Below are positions 46,893 through 60,916 of a DNA stretch of 64,000 nt, piece by piece. Position 1 is the stretch's first letter. Each line of letters begins with the position of its first letter. Below the pieces are notes generated by a model, which worked only from the letters and a program-made list of their open reading frames with translations, did not search any database and had not been told where the DNA came from. The DNA lies in the NCBI RefSeq assembly GCF_036785885.1, contig NC_092320.1, forward strand, positions 11,595,557 to 11,659,556. Reading direction: 5' to 3'. The position numbers and the translations under genes are program-made. The DNA comes from Coffea arabica (lineage: Eukaryota > Streptophyta > Magnoliopsida > Gentianales > Rubiaceae).

Positions 46893-49800
46893 ATGTTGGG
46901 AAATGGGGTGGTGGGGATTTTATCAGAATCAACCAACAAGTGGGAAAGAAGGGTGCCTCTCACGCCATCCCACTGTGCAAAACTGTTGCATGGAGGTAGA
47001 GGCAAAACAGGGGTGGCCCGGATCATTGTTCAGCCTTCTACCAAGCGCATTCATCATGATTCTCTTTATGAGGATGTGGGCTGTGAAATTTCTGAGGATT
47101 TGTCGGACTGTGGCCTTATTTTGGGCATTAAACAACCCAAGGTGCCAACTTTTTCTGCAATTTGGATTCTGGGATATTCATTGATAATCAGACGGTCATA
47201 TCATTTTATTTTATTTTATTTTTGGGTGGCAGCTGGATATGATACTTCCTGACAGGGCTTATGCCTTTTTCTCACATACTCACAAGGCACAAAGGGAAAA
47301 TATGCCCTTGCTTGACAAGGTAGAGTGGACTCAAAAGCTTTTTTTTTTTTTTTTTTGGGCACTTGATCTAGACTTGGATAGTTTTGGCATTGTTCTGACA
47401 TAATTTGTTATGTTTAGATTCTAGCTGAGAAGGCTTCGTTGTTTGATTATGAGCTTATTGTTGGAGACCATGGAAAGAGATTACTAGCATTCGGAAAGTT
47501 TGCTGGTAGAGCTGGAATGGTTGACTTTTTACATGGATTAGGACAGAGTATGCACCTGTTTTTTCAATCCGAGTTGCCTCAACTTCTTACTTACTCTTTA
47601 TGTAATGCTATGTAGTTTGACATAGCAGAGCTAACCTAAAACCAGAATCTCCTTCAAATGCTATTTATCAGTAATTTCTTTAATTTCTCTTCTTAATGCA
47701 GGGTATCTTAGTCTTGGGTATTCAACTCCTTTCCTGTCTCTGGGAGCATCTTATATGTATTCTTCATTAGCTGCTGCTAAGGCTGCAGTAATTTCGGTTG
47801 GGGAAGAGATTGCCACCATGGGACTTCCATCTGGAATCTGTCCTTTAGTTTTTGTTTTTACTGGTTCAGGAAATGGTACTCTAAATCTGCCATGTCCCCA
47901 TTTTTTTCTGTGTTATAATGCAAAGATTATGATATGATCATGCTCCATATCGGCATATGCTATACTTTGTTTTTCCATTTTGATATCATTATTTCTGAAT
48001 GCATTTGTGTAATTTCTTGCTTGTTCTGTGTTGTTTATCTTCTATGCTATATGCTAATACCATTTGATTTCTCTATTGATCTTCTTATGTTTTTGATATT
48101 TTCTGTAGTTTCACATGGAGCACAAGAGATCTTTAAACTTCTGCCTCACACTCTCGTGGATCCTTGCAGACTTCCTGAAATATTTGGGAAGGTAGTCACA
48201 GACTTTTTCGTCAAGACAGTACAATTTACTTCCATGGACTTCATTTGTCCTTCAATGTGTTCAGGCGTTATTGCATTTCTCTGGCTGTTGTAAATTAACT
48301 TTTGCCGATGAATTGCATGCTTTTATGTTGAAGTAGAAAGAAGAACCACATCCAACCCAAACTTGCTTGAATGCGTTGGCTGGCCACCTCAGTGGGTTTT
48401 CAACTTTAAAACAACATTATCATACCTATAGCAATTTTTCAAAAGTTGAATAAGTGGCTTCTAGAAATGATTACTGCATTTTTGGCTGATGCTTAAGTTG
48501 ATTTTGGAATTCTCTATTTTAAGTTGGTTTCTTTGGTAAAATTGTTTGAGATGATACACAAAACCAAGTTTGCTACCAAGCAATGATTTGGCTATTAGTT
48601 ATCCAACCCATGTAATTGGTAAAGTTGATGATCAAGTATAGAATTATTTTCATGCAAAGTAGACTTGTTCGCAAATACAAATTTTAAGAAATGTTGAGAT
48701 TTTTTTTTCTGTCTCTTTCTTTGCTTATCTCTGAAATGGACAGTTTTCATTTAATGACCAATTCTTTACTTTAAATGATATCCTTATTTTTTTTCATCCC
48801 TCGTTCATCTTTGAGCCTACTATGTTCGGTCTTACAAAAATGTGTCTACTGCATACAGGCTAAAGATCCTGCCCGTCCAGCAAAGAGAGTCTTTCAAGTT
48901 TATGGCTGTGTTGTAACCTCTAAGGACATGGTGGAACCTAAAGAACCTTCGAAATTTTTTGATAAGGTACACAATAATATCTCTTTTATTTAGGTTCTGA
49001 CTCTTCAATTGAACTTTTTGGATGCATGAGAATGCAGTTTTCTTGGTTAGTCTTTTAGGTTTCAGGAAAGCAACTTCTATATTGTGAACTATATGTTCAA
49101 TGCAAACCTAAATGTTAATGTTCACATGGTACCATCCTGGAGATGTCTTCCAAAGCAGTCCAAGGTGCACATGCCAAGTTTGTGTCAGGACTTCTTGAGT
49201 ACAGTCTGTGACAGGCGTACATCTTTAAGTAAATGAGAGTTTGAGCCAAAATTAAGCACATCCTCCCAATTCTTGTGTCAACGATTCTTCATAGTCATTT
49301 GTGGGCACTTAGTCCAACAGTTACTTATGTTTCCACTTTCCAGCCTTGAAAAAGGAGCTAATACCATTATTACAGTCTTCTGCCTATTGCTTGGGAGCTA
49401 TAGATGTCTCTGTATACTGCATATAATGAGAGAGAACTGGTAGTTTCATTGTTATTATCCTCTTGCTTTGGAGCTGGTCGACGTACTTAAGCTCACTTTT
49501 ATCAACCAATTCTGCCAGTGTGTGATTTTACCTGCTTGATCAGCATGGTCTAAAATTAAGAGTTTTGACAAACATCTGCTTTTCATGTAATTCTTTGTGA
49601 AGATAAACTGAGTAAACATATCATAGAATAATTAAATATCCATGCATCATTTTATTAGTTCATTGATGTCTGATTCATAATGAAAAATTTGCCGTGTAGT
49701 TTTGCTACCTGAGCTAGGTTCTTTGCTTTGCAGAATTGTAATAGTTTCCTGCTGAATGCTAAATATATAAGAGATGAAAATATCTTGTGAACCTTAGATC

Positions 49801-52800
49801 TACTTTGTAGGAACTTTTGTTTCTGAACTTCTCTTAAGGAGTTCAGCTGCAGGTTTAGCATTCATGTCTATACCAGTTTTCAAGATAACTCGTGCAATTT
49901 CTGCTGATGATGAAGTTATGATTCTTTCAGGCTGACTATTACGCACATCCAGAGCACTACATTCCTGTTTTCCATGAAAAGATTGCCCCTTATGCATCTG
50001 TGATAGGTTTGTTTTCTTCATCGTCAATTTCAGTAATGAGTTATGGTATCACCAAGGTGGGAAATTATATCACAAAATTCACCAGACATAAATGAATGCC
50101 ATGCTTATCAATTCAATCATACAAGAATGTTTCTCCAGATATAAAGAAACCAAAAAGCAGCTTGGCCGAAGGAAGAATAACAGAAATTTGGACAACCCCA
50201 ACATTTATTGTAATACTTAATTTGAAGAGTATTAGGCATGCCTGTTCGTATTAGTAATGGTTTTCTTGGGGTTGATATCAAAGAAACCTCAGGTATGTAA
50301 TGCTGAATTCCAAGCCCAAACTCATATCTGGTGAATTTTTAAGTAATTCAGTGTTGAACAGGCTTAAACTTACATGACTAGGCCATAAAATATCTTCAAA
50401 CAGTTCAAAAGCATTGTGCACTGAATTTGTTTATTTTTAAATGTTTAGCTCAAATTGTTTCTTTTCATGCATTGTCCCACTTGCAGTTAACTGTATGTAT
50501 TGGGAGAAAAGATTTCCTCAGCTATTGACGACCATGCAGCTGCAAGATCTGATGAGTAAAGGCTGTCCACTCATTGGAATTTGTGACATTACATGTGACA
50601 TAGGTGGCTCATTGGAGATTGTTAACCAAACCACAGCAATTGATTCTCCTTTCTTTAGGTACGCTTTGGTGGTTTTCACTACATCATTGTTGAATTATAT
50701 TTTCCTTCTATTCTACAGGACAATTTGGTGTGACACCCTTCAAATTAACTGAATTTGACTAGACAATCATTAAATCTCTCTACCAGGATAACATGGTTGT
50801 GGTTGTAATACTCTAGATGAAATGGTTGGAAAAAATACTTAAATTAGTCATATTATAAATAGCCATACCTCTCTACCCTAACAGGGTAGACTCGTAGTCA
50901 TCTAACCATAAATTCTTATTGCATGAAATTGCTGCCCTGGGAAGTTGTCTGTTGGCAAAAAACTAACAATGCATTTATTTGATCTTTGGATAGATCTTCA
51001 TATGAACTATGTTTTTCTTGTCATGTTTATGATGCTAGATACTCTCCATTGCATATTCGAGGTTTAGGCATCCAGTTGTTGCCTTCAAATCCTAATAATG
51101 TTTCCATGTGTTTTCTTTTTCTTTTTTTTCCCTGAAGCATTTCTTTTCTTTTTCTGTGCCATTACTTTTGACAATGATTGGTTCTAGATATGATCCTTTC
51201 CAAAATTCGTACCATTATGATCTGGAGGGTGAGGGAGTGATCTGCTCTGCTGTTGACATTCTTCCAACCGAGTTTGCAAAAGAGGTTATTGTTATGCTTT
51301 ATCTAACATCATCTTCTCATCTTCTTTGACATAAATATGCTATGGTTGTCATGTCTTATTAACTTTATCTCCTCCATTAATCACAAATAAAGGCTTCCCA
51401 GCATTTTGGAGATATTTTATCCCAGTTTATTGGAAGCTTAATCTCTATACCAAATATTGAGGAGTTACCTCTGCACTTAAAGAGAGCTTGCATAGCTCAT
51501 CGTGGAGCACTGACTCCACTTTATGAATATATACGGCGGATGCAAAACTCTGATGTTGAGTAAGTAGCTCACGTAATCTTGCTTCTCCTTCTGTCTGTTA
51601 TATTTATTCTCACTTCAAGATTTAAAATACTTGTCAATTACAATTTCATGCACAGCAATTGCAACTTAGATGCTCTAGTTTAATGATTAGCTTCTAAAAC
51701 CTTCATTCCTAGAACTCAACAAGTGTTGAGCAATCCCACAATTATTTCGTAATTCATAGCAAGTTCTCAATGTAAATCCATACTCTGAAAAATGAAAACA
51801 TCACATTAATATGATGCATCTAGGTTTGTACCCGTATAAGTCTATAGGTATCAAGTCAACTTCTAACTATATTGAAGTCATTGAATTGAAAACCATCATG
51901 TTTATGCTTAGTTTTGTACATGTAGAAGTTTAGCTTGAAAGAAAATATTATTAGGGCTTGTGGATTCATGCTTTCAAGGACCCTCTAATTTATGCTACTT
52001 TCTTTTGGAGTATTTTATTAATTTCATCTTATAATTGCTTTATTCGAGACATTGAGAAATCGAGATATTATTTCTACTTATGTGTACTGATTTAGTGTTC
52101 TTTGTTGTGAACTTTGTACAAGTTAGATCTTGTATGAAATTCTTACTTCCAACATGATGCCAAACAATTCACGTAATGTGTTTTTATGCAGAGATCCTTC
52201 TAGAAATCTTGAAAAAGTCTACCCTGATAAGAAGAAGTATACTACATTGGTATGTTTCTCCGGTAGACCACCTCTGCTACTCCGTTATAGTACACTGCAT
52301 TTGGCATTCTCAGCCAAAGGAAATGCATGCCCAGAACTGTTACTTGGTTCTAATAGTTAGTAATACTATTCTTCGCTTTGGGGTATTCTTTATCTTTGCT
52401 CTGGGTATGGATTTGTATAAATGTTGTTATGTGATGTTATATTGCACCAAATCTTCATATTTTTCTGTTCACAAGAAAAAATAAAAGGAACTAAAAAATG
52501 CACTATCTTTTTGTTGAATACTATTGGCTGTACAACAACAAAAATAAAATTAAATAAATAAACAAAGTGCTAAAATCTAGAGCAATTTTGCGCACTGCTC
52601 TTTTTTCTCCCTCCCTGATTCTCATTCCTCTCTCAAACAACGTAAGCTGCTCTTTCTTTGATTCTTTGTCTTTATCCTCCTTCTCTCTTGCTGCAAATAT
52701 GCTTTTTTTCTTTTCTTTTTCTGTTTCTCTTCATTGAAGTGATGCTTTCTTCTCTGTTCTTCTTTAACCTGCTGTTATTTTCCTCCTGTTATTTTGGTTT

Positions 52801-55800
52801 TTTTTTCACTTAAGTTATCTTCTCCTTCTTTTGGGCCTAAAATTGGCGTGTTATAAGCTGAAACTTGTCTTGCTGAACTTTCTGGTCTTGAAAGAATTTG
52901 TATGCTGAAATTTTTAGTGCTAAAAATCCATCAATAGCTATAGATTACAATAGGCAATGCTTCTACAATTTTCATCCGTTATACTTGACTAGCTGCTCTT
53001 GGTGAAGCATGTGGTTGATTAAGCTGTAGGAAACTTTGAGGCTTTAACAGAAAGTGAATGTGCTTAAAGAACTCATACTTCTATGGTGGAAACATCAAGT
53101 CATGATTGTCCCTAAATATATTTTTTTTGAAATTCATGCTTTTAATTGACTCTTAAAGTCACTCTTTACTCTGTCAAATGACAGGTGTCTCTAAGTGGTC
53201 ACTTGTTTGATCAATTCCTTATTAATGAGGCTCTGGATATTATTGAAGCGGCTGGTGGCTCCTTTCATTTGGTTAAATGCCAAGTGGGCCAAAGTACAGA
53301 TGCTATGTCTTATTCAGAACTTGAGGTGAGTAAACCTGTAACATTGGTTCCTCAAAACAAAAAAGAGGAATTCATACTCATTGACAGGTGCACCAATACA
53401 GGCACAGTTCTTACAAATCATAATTGGAAATCAATTGCTGACACTTGCATGTGTATTTTGGCTTTTACTAAAGTCTGAAGATTGCATAGAATATGTAATG
53501 AAGTGGGACAAAAACAGTTGCTGGTGATCAATAAAGATTGGATAGAAATATCTCTCCTACTCTTCATAAAACTCATTCCAACTTCTGATTTGAAATTTAC
53601 AGCTTAAAAACCAGAGACATCTCTGCCACCCAAATATCCAATTACTTCATCCTTCTAAAAATGACTTTCTGATCATCCGGACATGGTTATCCTGCTAGTG
53701 AAAGTTCTTTTAGGCTACTCATACATATTTGCCTTTGATTGTTGGCCTTAGGCTACTTCTTTTCCCAACCTGCTTTTACTTGTATTAGTGATTTCATGTT
53801 TTGGACAGGTCGGAGCTGATGATAAAGAAGTCCTGGACAGAATAATCGACTCTCTAACTTCAATTGCTAATCCAAGTGTAGAAGATGGATTTGCTGATAT
53901 AACAAAAAATAAGATATCTCTGAAGGTTGGTAAATTCTATGAGAATGAAGTAGAGAAGGGATATGATATGAAGAAAAAAAATGTAATCCTCATCTTAGGT
54001 GCGGGGCGTGTTTGTCGACCAGCTGCTGAATTCTTGACATCAATAGGGAGTTTTCCATCACAACAAGTTCTGAACTCATGTCTGGAAGCTGCTTTTGAGG
54101 AGCAAAACTCCATTGAAGTTGTTGTTGCTTCTCTATACCTGAAGGATGCAGAAGAGGTACAGCAGAATAAAGTTTTGCAGTATATCAACCTGTTAAAGAG
54201 GGAAAAAAAAAGTAGAAAAACAGAAGTCCGTTGCCCTTGCTTTGCTATTTTGTTTATCCCAATGCATGTCTGAGTGAAGCATATAATGACACGTTTGGCA
54301 TTAGCCAGCAAATTTTTCGTCATTGATTGCTTACTTGTTTATTCCCTTGTCGCCTGTCCATTTTCTGTATAGTATTCTGAAATAAATTTTCATTTCACTT
54401 CTCGGTGCAGATTATTCAAGGAATTCCAAGTGCAACAGCAATTCAACTTGATGTGATGAATCATGAAAATCTTCATTTTCACATTTCACAGGTATAATCT
54501 GTACATGTTCATCAAAGAATGTTTAAACAAATTAAACTCCAGTTGAAGAACAAGGAGAAGTTGGCATCCTGTTGGTGCCTTGATAGTTTAGATGCTATAT
54601 TTCTTGTTATATTATGTTATTCAACTACACCATCAACCTGTCAACATTGGTGAACATTTAGCAGCTGAATTGGTTATGAAATCATCTATTTTGGTGCCGC
54701 ATCCATAATCTTACTTTGTCAATATCCTACCTTCATCTTGTGCAGGCTGATGTTGTTATCAGTTTACTTCCTGCTAGTTGCCACAACATCATAGCAACTG
54801 CTTGTATTGAGGTACTAAGTGATACCTTCATGTTCTTGAATTTGATTAGGTTTTTTGTTAGCTCTAACTGAAATTGTACAGCCCAGAAGTAGCTGAGCCT
54901 ACTAGAAAATTTTGGTTAAAGTCAACCACCAAGGACAAAATACTGGAGTTCATTTATTACATCTTCTTTCCTACTTTTTTTTTTTTGGGAACAAAGCCAC
55001 CTTGAGATGGTTAGGGGTTTGGCCCAGAAACTTACTGCTAATAAAAATAATTGGAAGATAATTACAAGGTACCCTAATCTTTATCTGCTAAGTGATCACA
55101 ACCTCTGAAAATGAGGTTAAAAGAGAAATTCTTGCATGTGACAGTCCTCTGTCACTGAACTAGGTCAAGGTTACGACATCATCTCAAACTTTTCTCGTTT
55201 TCATTTTCTGAACTTATACAATAACCATGATGTCTTGGGGCTTTACAGGTTACATAGCAAAATGCTCACCTGACCCAGTTATGCCTTTTTTATTTTTATT
55301 TTTTGTTTTTATTTTTTGCATAAGACAATATCTTGTCACCTCTCCTAATTGCAGCTGAAGAAACATCTTGTTACTGCTAGTTATGTTGATGACTCCATGT
55401 CAAAGCTAGATGAGGCAGCAAAGGTTGCAGGTATTACAATTCTTGGTGAGATGGGCTTAGATCCTGGAATAGGTAAACTTCATCCTGGTGCTAAAAAATG
55501 CTGATATTCAGTTGGACATTCAATTGATTAATGGTTAACACTTTCTCATTGCAGACCACATGATGGCGATGAAGATGATTAATGAAGCACATAAACGAAA
55601 TGGGAAGATTAGGTCCTTTACTTCTTACTGTGGTGGTCTTCCATCTCCAGCAGCTGCAAACAACCCATTAGCTTATAAATTCAGGTATTGCTCCTTGAAG
55701 TTTGCTGCATTAGAGGTACACTCGTCAATCAACAACGTATTAGCTTCTTTAGGTCTCCTGTTGCTTGTACAGAAGTATATTGTTCTCCTTCCAATTCAGC

Positions 55801-58800
55801 AGAATGTGAGCATTGTACTTTTAGTGACTGCATAATATATCATGTTCAGGCTCTGTCTGTGTCCCACAAGCCCTCTGCTGCTTATAATGTCATATTGCAT
55901 GTCTCAGAGATGAGTTATGTATGAGTATTTAAAGTTCCTGTCGAAATCATTTTCATTCCTTTTTTGTGCATTGTATTTATTCCCTCGTCAAGATAAACAG
56001 ACGCACTGAAGTATACCATTTCAATATTACTGTCAGTTGGAGTCCAGCAGGGGCTATTCGAGCTGGGCGCAATCCAGCCACCTATAGATATCATGGAGAG
56101 ATTGTACGTGTCAATGGTGAGTTATCAATATCTTAATGACTAGTAAATGTAGAAGTAACCACCATGTTCAGGTTCGTTTCCTTTGATCACAAATCTATTA
56201 CTTGCCATATGATTTGTCATGAATAATCCTCTGTTGACTTCATCTTTATGTGGGTTCACAAATCTTTTACTTGCCAATATGATTTATCATGAATAATCCT
56301 CTGTTGACTTCATCTTTATGTGGGTTCTGAGTTTTTATTCTCATTGTTTATGTAAGTTTCCCGCATCAGATAAGATAGTAGCTTCTGATATAGTAAAATG
56401 GTAACTAGTTCTGGAATTGTTGCTAGGTTTTAATGATAGTAATTTGTATTAGCTTCTCCTAATATGGTGTCCAAGGCGTTAATTCCTAGCTGGGGCTTTA
56501 AAGTTTGTTTGTCTTAGCAAAAGAATAATTACACCTTTTCTTCCTTAAATTCTTGATTATTCCTGATGCATACATGCAGGAGACCACCTTTATGATTCGG
56601 CTTCAAGGATTCGGCTAGCAGATCTTCCAGCTTTTGCATTGGAATGTCTTCCAAATCGCAATTCTTTACTGTATGGAGAGCTATATGGAATAGAAAATGA
56701 AGCATCAACAGTTTTCCGTGGAACCCTGCGTTATGAAGGCATGATATGTCTCTGTGCTTTTATATTATGTCATCTCTAGGTTACACATTGTATTATTTTC
56801 TCATACTTTGGATTGAGGCAATTCGCAATATAAATCCCTTCAGATAAATAAATTTATCATTGACACTTTAGTTAATAGGCATAACAATTTTTAATGCCAC
56901 ATAAAACTAGATATCCAAGATGTTAAAAAACTTGGCAATTTAGGTTGTCAGGTTGAGATTTTTAACATTCAGCCCTTTAAATAACTAGAAATGTTTATAA
57001 TACATGATTAATGAGTCGATTAGCTTATGTACATAATTTGACAGAGTGAGAATTATATTTCAAGGAGATAGTGTTAAGTAATCTATTAGTGTTAAGACTG
57101 CATTTGCATATCCTGTATTCAGTTTTCATACGCTATTAAAATGTTCTAAGAAGACATACTTTACCTTTCTGGATTGCTCAGGCTGTCAGATACCAGTTTG
57201 ATTGCGGGTTTTAGAAGAGATTTTGAAAAGAATAACACTTCATGGTGAAGTGTGAGTATATGACAAAAAGGTGGTTGGGGAGCATGTTTGAGAAAAATTC
57301 CAAAGATACATGTAATAAAGTGATTCTCTGTAAGGTTAGCATATGCCAAACTCAGTTGGGTAATTTTAACTGGACTATCTAAATGTAAAAAAGTTAGCTA
57401 TTTAGCCAAACAAATCATGCATGTCACAAACAAAGCCATCTAGGGACTGGTTGAAACAGATACAATTGGTCATAACATGAATAGACAAACTAAGCATTTT
57501 TCAGAACACGCCCATTAATGTTACATTACCGCCCATACTTGAGAAATCATCTACAAGGCCCAAAGGTGCCTTGTTTATTTCCTTATGGGTCAATATTTGG
57601 AAATTTAATGGCTTGATGATATGTAAAGCTAATGCATTCATATATCATGCAGGTTTCAGTGGTGTAATGGGAGCACTTGCAAAAATTGGATTCTTCAATA
57701 CCGAAGCTTTGAGTACCCTCAACAATGGTGAAAAGCCCACATACAGAAAAGCTTTACTTCAACTTCTTAGATTAAATAATAATAATTTGGATGGGTTGGC
57801 TATGAATGAGAAGGAAATTACAGAAAGAATTACTACACTTGGAATTTGCCAGGGAGAAATTGCAGTCAGGACGGCCAAGACCATTATGTAAGTATACGCA
57901 TAGAGGTTTGTTCTGCCTAGCAGAGTTTCATAGACTAGCAGAAATGTTGAAAGCTTTGCAAGGGGCAGGAAGCTGAACCCCAATTTTGAAACAACTCCTG
58001 CTCCATCTAAAGGAACTATAAAAACAATAAATAGACGCATTTGCTTTTGATACTTTTTGAGTGAACGGAGCGAGAAATGTCTGTGTGTCCCCTTTTGGTG
58101 TTTTAGTTCTTATTCCTTCTTTTTTCCTGTGTTGGACATTGCACCCTGTTTCTTCTCTCTTTCACATTTTTCCATTATGATGTTAAACATTTCCAAAGTT
58201 ACTGATGAAATTTTGGCAACTTTCTTGGAATCTTTCAACAGACTCGGTATCGATATTATGTGTAGAATAGGCAGAAACTTGTCACGTTTCGTAACTGGAT
58301 GTACATGCTCCCCAGAACTACATGCCTCATATTTCCACTTGCTTCTGGTTGTGACAGTAACTTGCAAATTTAGTAATGACACTGATTATGAATAATTTTG
58401 AATGAGAACAATAATTTCAATATCTTAAATCTTTTTGCCTTTTCTTATTGCGGTTTGCACTGTGTTGAAGTAAAGTCCCCAAGTATTAAAGCTCTATGAA
58501 TTTCCATTTTGAAACAGGTTTTTGGGATTTCACGAGTCAACAGAAATACCAGCATCATGTCAAAGTCCATTTGATATTACCTGCCTTCTCATGGAAAAAG
58601 CTTTAGTTTATTCAGGCACAGAACAAGTAATTGGCCATGCATTCTCTGAGTTACAGTTTTGTATATGCTGCTCTTGCTAGTCGTGTAATAAAGTTGTTGG
58701 TGGGTAGGACATGGTTTTGTTGCACCACGAAGTTGAAGTAGATTTTCCAGATGGCCAACCTGCGGAAAACCATCGAGCTACATTATTGGAATTTGGGAGG

Positions 58801-59243
58801 ACCAAGGATGGAAATACCACAACAGCAATGGCGCTTACGGTTGGGATTCCAGCAGCAGTTGGAGCTCTGGTAATGACTTGCTTCAGTTTTCTGGTCTTGC
58901 AAATCTGGTTTTGATCAATTTATCGAACTAGATCCATCTTATATCAAACTATTGCAGCTTTTGCTTGCAAACAAGATCCAAGTAAATGGTGTCGTAAGGC
59001 CCATTATATCAGAAGTCTACATGCCAGGTAAACTTCTTGTCTCTTCTTTTATTTAGGTTCTTTGGTAGGGAAGAAGATACTCATGTTTTGATGCATTATC
59101 TGACAAAGTAAGACAAGCATCAAGATTACGTGCGCGTCTCCTTCAATAAATGAGATACGCAAGTTACTTTGGTTTTTTTCTATTTTGCAGCGCTCGAGAT
59201 TTTGGAGGCCTATGGTTTCAAGTTGTTGGAGAAGATCGAGTAG
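46893..59243 (+). CDS. LKR/SDH: LKR/SDH: lysine-ketoglutarate reductase/saccharopine dehydrogenase
   Basis: Bifunctional lysine-degrading enzyme (alpha-aminoadipic semialdehyde synthase). LKR joins lysine and 2-oxoglutarate into saccharopine; SDH splits that to glutamate and aminoadipic semialdehyde. 24 coding exons: 46893-47141, 47233-47319, 47418-47547, 47702-47875, 48109-48191, 48859-48966, 49931-50006, 50487-50658, 51188-51284, 51393-51559, 52192-52249, 53185-53325, 53809-54156, 54411-54491, 54746-54811, 55355-55472, 55555-55684, 56037-56116, 56580-56738, 57653-57887, 58518-58626, 58708-58869, 58958-59027, 59191-59243. They sum to 3153 nt, giving 1050 aa. LKR is about 1-467 ([47 protein letters not shown]), the linker about 468-570, and SDH about 571-1050 ([58 protein letters not shown]). 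Exon 19 ends at a GC donor. The N-terminus is about ten residues shorter than in Arabidopsis. Confidence 0.96.
48192..58517 (+). other. long introns of LKR/SDH
   Basis: Introns over 300 bp: 48192-48858, 48967-49930, 50007-50486, 50659-51187, 51560-52191, 52250-53184, 53326-53808, 54812-55354, 55685-56036, 56117-56579, 56739-57652 and 57888-58517. Notable content: a pyrimidine-rich stretch at about 52600-52810 in intron 11, a poly-T plus repeat-like piece at about 54976-55060 in intron 15, and a 69-bp tandem duplication in intron 18. No nested gene was seen. Confidence 0.8.
56188..56326. repeat. tandem duplication, about 69 bp, in LKR/SDH intron 18
   Basis: Units 56188-56256 and 56257-56326 both start CACAAATCT and end TTTATGTGGGTT. 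They differ at about four positions, suggesting a recent duplication. Confidence 0.9.
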
Positions 59244-60916
59244 CCAAACAGTGAACTTTGTATTCTTGTAAAGCTGCAAGTTTCAGATACGCATTTGAAT
59301 TCAATGAAAATAAGCACTTTTCAGGCCATCCAACCAGATGGTCCCCAGTATACTCGCAAGCTAGGGCAGTGTATTATTTTGTAAATTACATGAACACAGC
59401 ATAAATAGAGCATGAAAAGGTGGATGCAGCTCTGTCCCTTCCCTTCAATCGAATGTCATTCCTTTCTTATTTGTCTTAATTCAGAACGAGGGATGGATAA
59501 ATTTTATTTATTTTTTTAAATCTTTCCATCCCTCTCCACACTCTTCCCGCCCTGAGCGTCAAGCATACAATTTGAACCTGCACATTGATCATAAATTTTT
59601 CAAAATTATTTTTAAAGATGAATAGTGTCTCTAATTCATGTTATTGATGATATAATTGGTATTTTTGTAGACATTTAAATTAAACTTCAATTAGTCAATT
59701 TTATTGTCAGCAAACGAGCTGTTACTATCTGAATAATCTTCATTACAGTCGATATTTGGCATAATTATTTATTCATCAAGGGTTAGTCAATGATGCTTGG
59801 ATTTGTTTACTCAAGTCATAAAAATCTAGATACAGGGAAAGGAAAAGGAAAAGTAAATGGGGCGAGAATTAAACAATCTAGAACAGCTCGATAGTATTTT
59901 TTAGCTAATTCTGAGAATCTGTGAAAACAAAATGCCTGTTAGTGGTCTGTTTTCATGAATTACCCCTTAACAAGTAAAACAATCGTTCTTAAGTTAAAAA
60001 CATTTGCATTTGTTACATGGCAGCAATTGTTATTAAAAGGACATGAGCTATGTAAGCCCATCGACTCTATTATAGAGCTGGAAAACTTATTCCGATGCTT
60101 ACGGACAGAAGAATAGGCGTTGCAGCTGCCAGAAAGGGGTCTAGTTTCTTGATCAATTAATGAGAATGGATTAATATTTTGATTACTTTTAGCGCTTGCT
60201 TTTGACAGATCCATAGTACCCTGCACCTCCAGCAGACCGATGCAATGAAGTCGCCCATACGTTGAAGACAACATTCCATTCCAGCATGGGGTAAACCGGG
60301 CAAAACAAACGTTTATAAAAAGATACAATGCAATGTCAAACCAATCAAATACTATTGATCCTAAAATGTCTTTTGTCACAAAAAGAGAGTTAAGCACCTA
60401 AAACTCGACAGTATATAACATATTTACAGGCTTGCAAATCCAAGGATTGGTAAAATCTTGTTGAACATGGTGCGTAAAACCGTACAATCGATCCTTGGAA
60501 CCGTTTGAACCATAAGTGCAAAAGTGTTTACTAAGAACAGAAGCATGCCTAAATTTCATGTTTTCCTCCTACAATGAAATAGCTGTGATGCTTGAATGGG
60601 CCTTGCCACGGCAATTTTACAGGCCAAAACCCATATTGACCTCCTACAATCCCCAAATAGTGGGGAAAAACCACTTATCGGAAGCAGTTCATAGTGTCTT
60701 CCTCTAACCTTCCTCTTTCTTTGGTTGATGCATCAAGGACACAACTTCCCCAGTAGTATCAAGTTGGCTGCTTTGCCAAAAGCCAATAACATAGGAAAGT
60801 ACCCATCTCAGGATATTCTCTGATGCTTCCCAGTAGAATCAATTTATTAAATACTTACTATAAACCAAGAGTAACTAGGAATCCTAGAAATAAAAAAAAA
60901 AATTAAAAAAAAAATC
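59244..60916. other. intergenic between convergent LKR/SDH and HAD genes
   Basis: 1.7 kb between two converging genes, expected to hold both 3' UTRs. A 145-codon minus-strand open frame at 59960-60397 has no recognisable domain, and its first 60 codons look like read-through of AT-rich DNA. I do not call it a gene. Confidence 0.5.
59302..59314 (+). terminator. possible poly(A) signal of LKR/SDH
   Basis: AATGAAAATAAG, an AATAAA-like near-upstream element, lies about 60 bp after the stop codon. Plant signals are loose, so this is only a candidate. Confidence 0.3.

Noticed and set aside
53937-54323. 128-codon minus-strand open frame
   Set aside because: Antisense to LKR/SDH exon 13; the plus frame is conserved SDH sequence.
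59960-60397. 145-codon minus-strand open frame downstream of the HAD gene
   Set aside because: No recognisable domain and no splice-supported link to a neighbour; likely chance in a 3' region. A blastp hit or transcript would change this.
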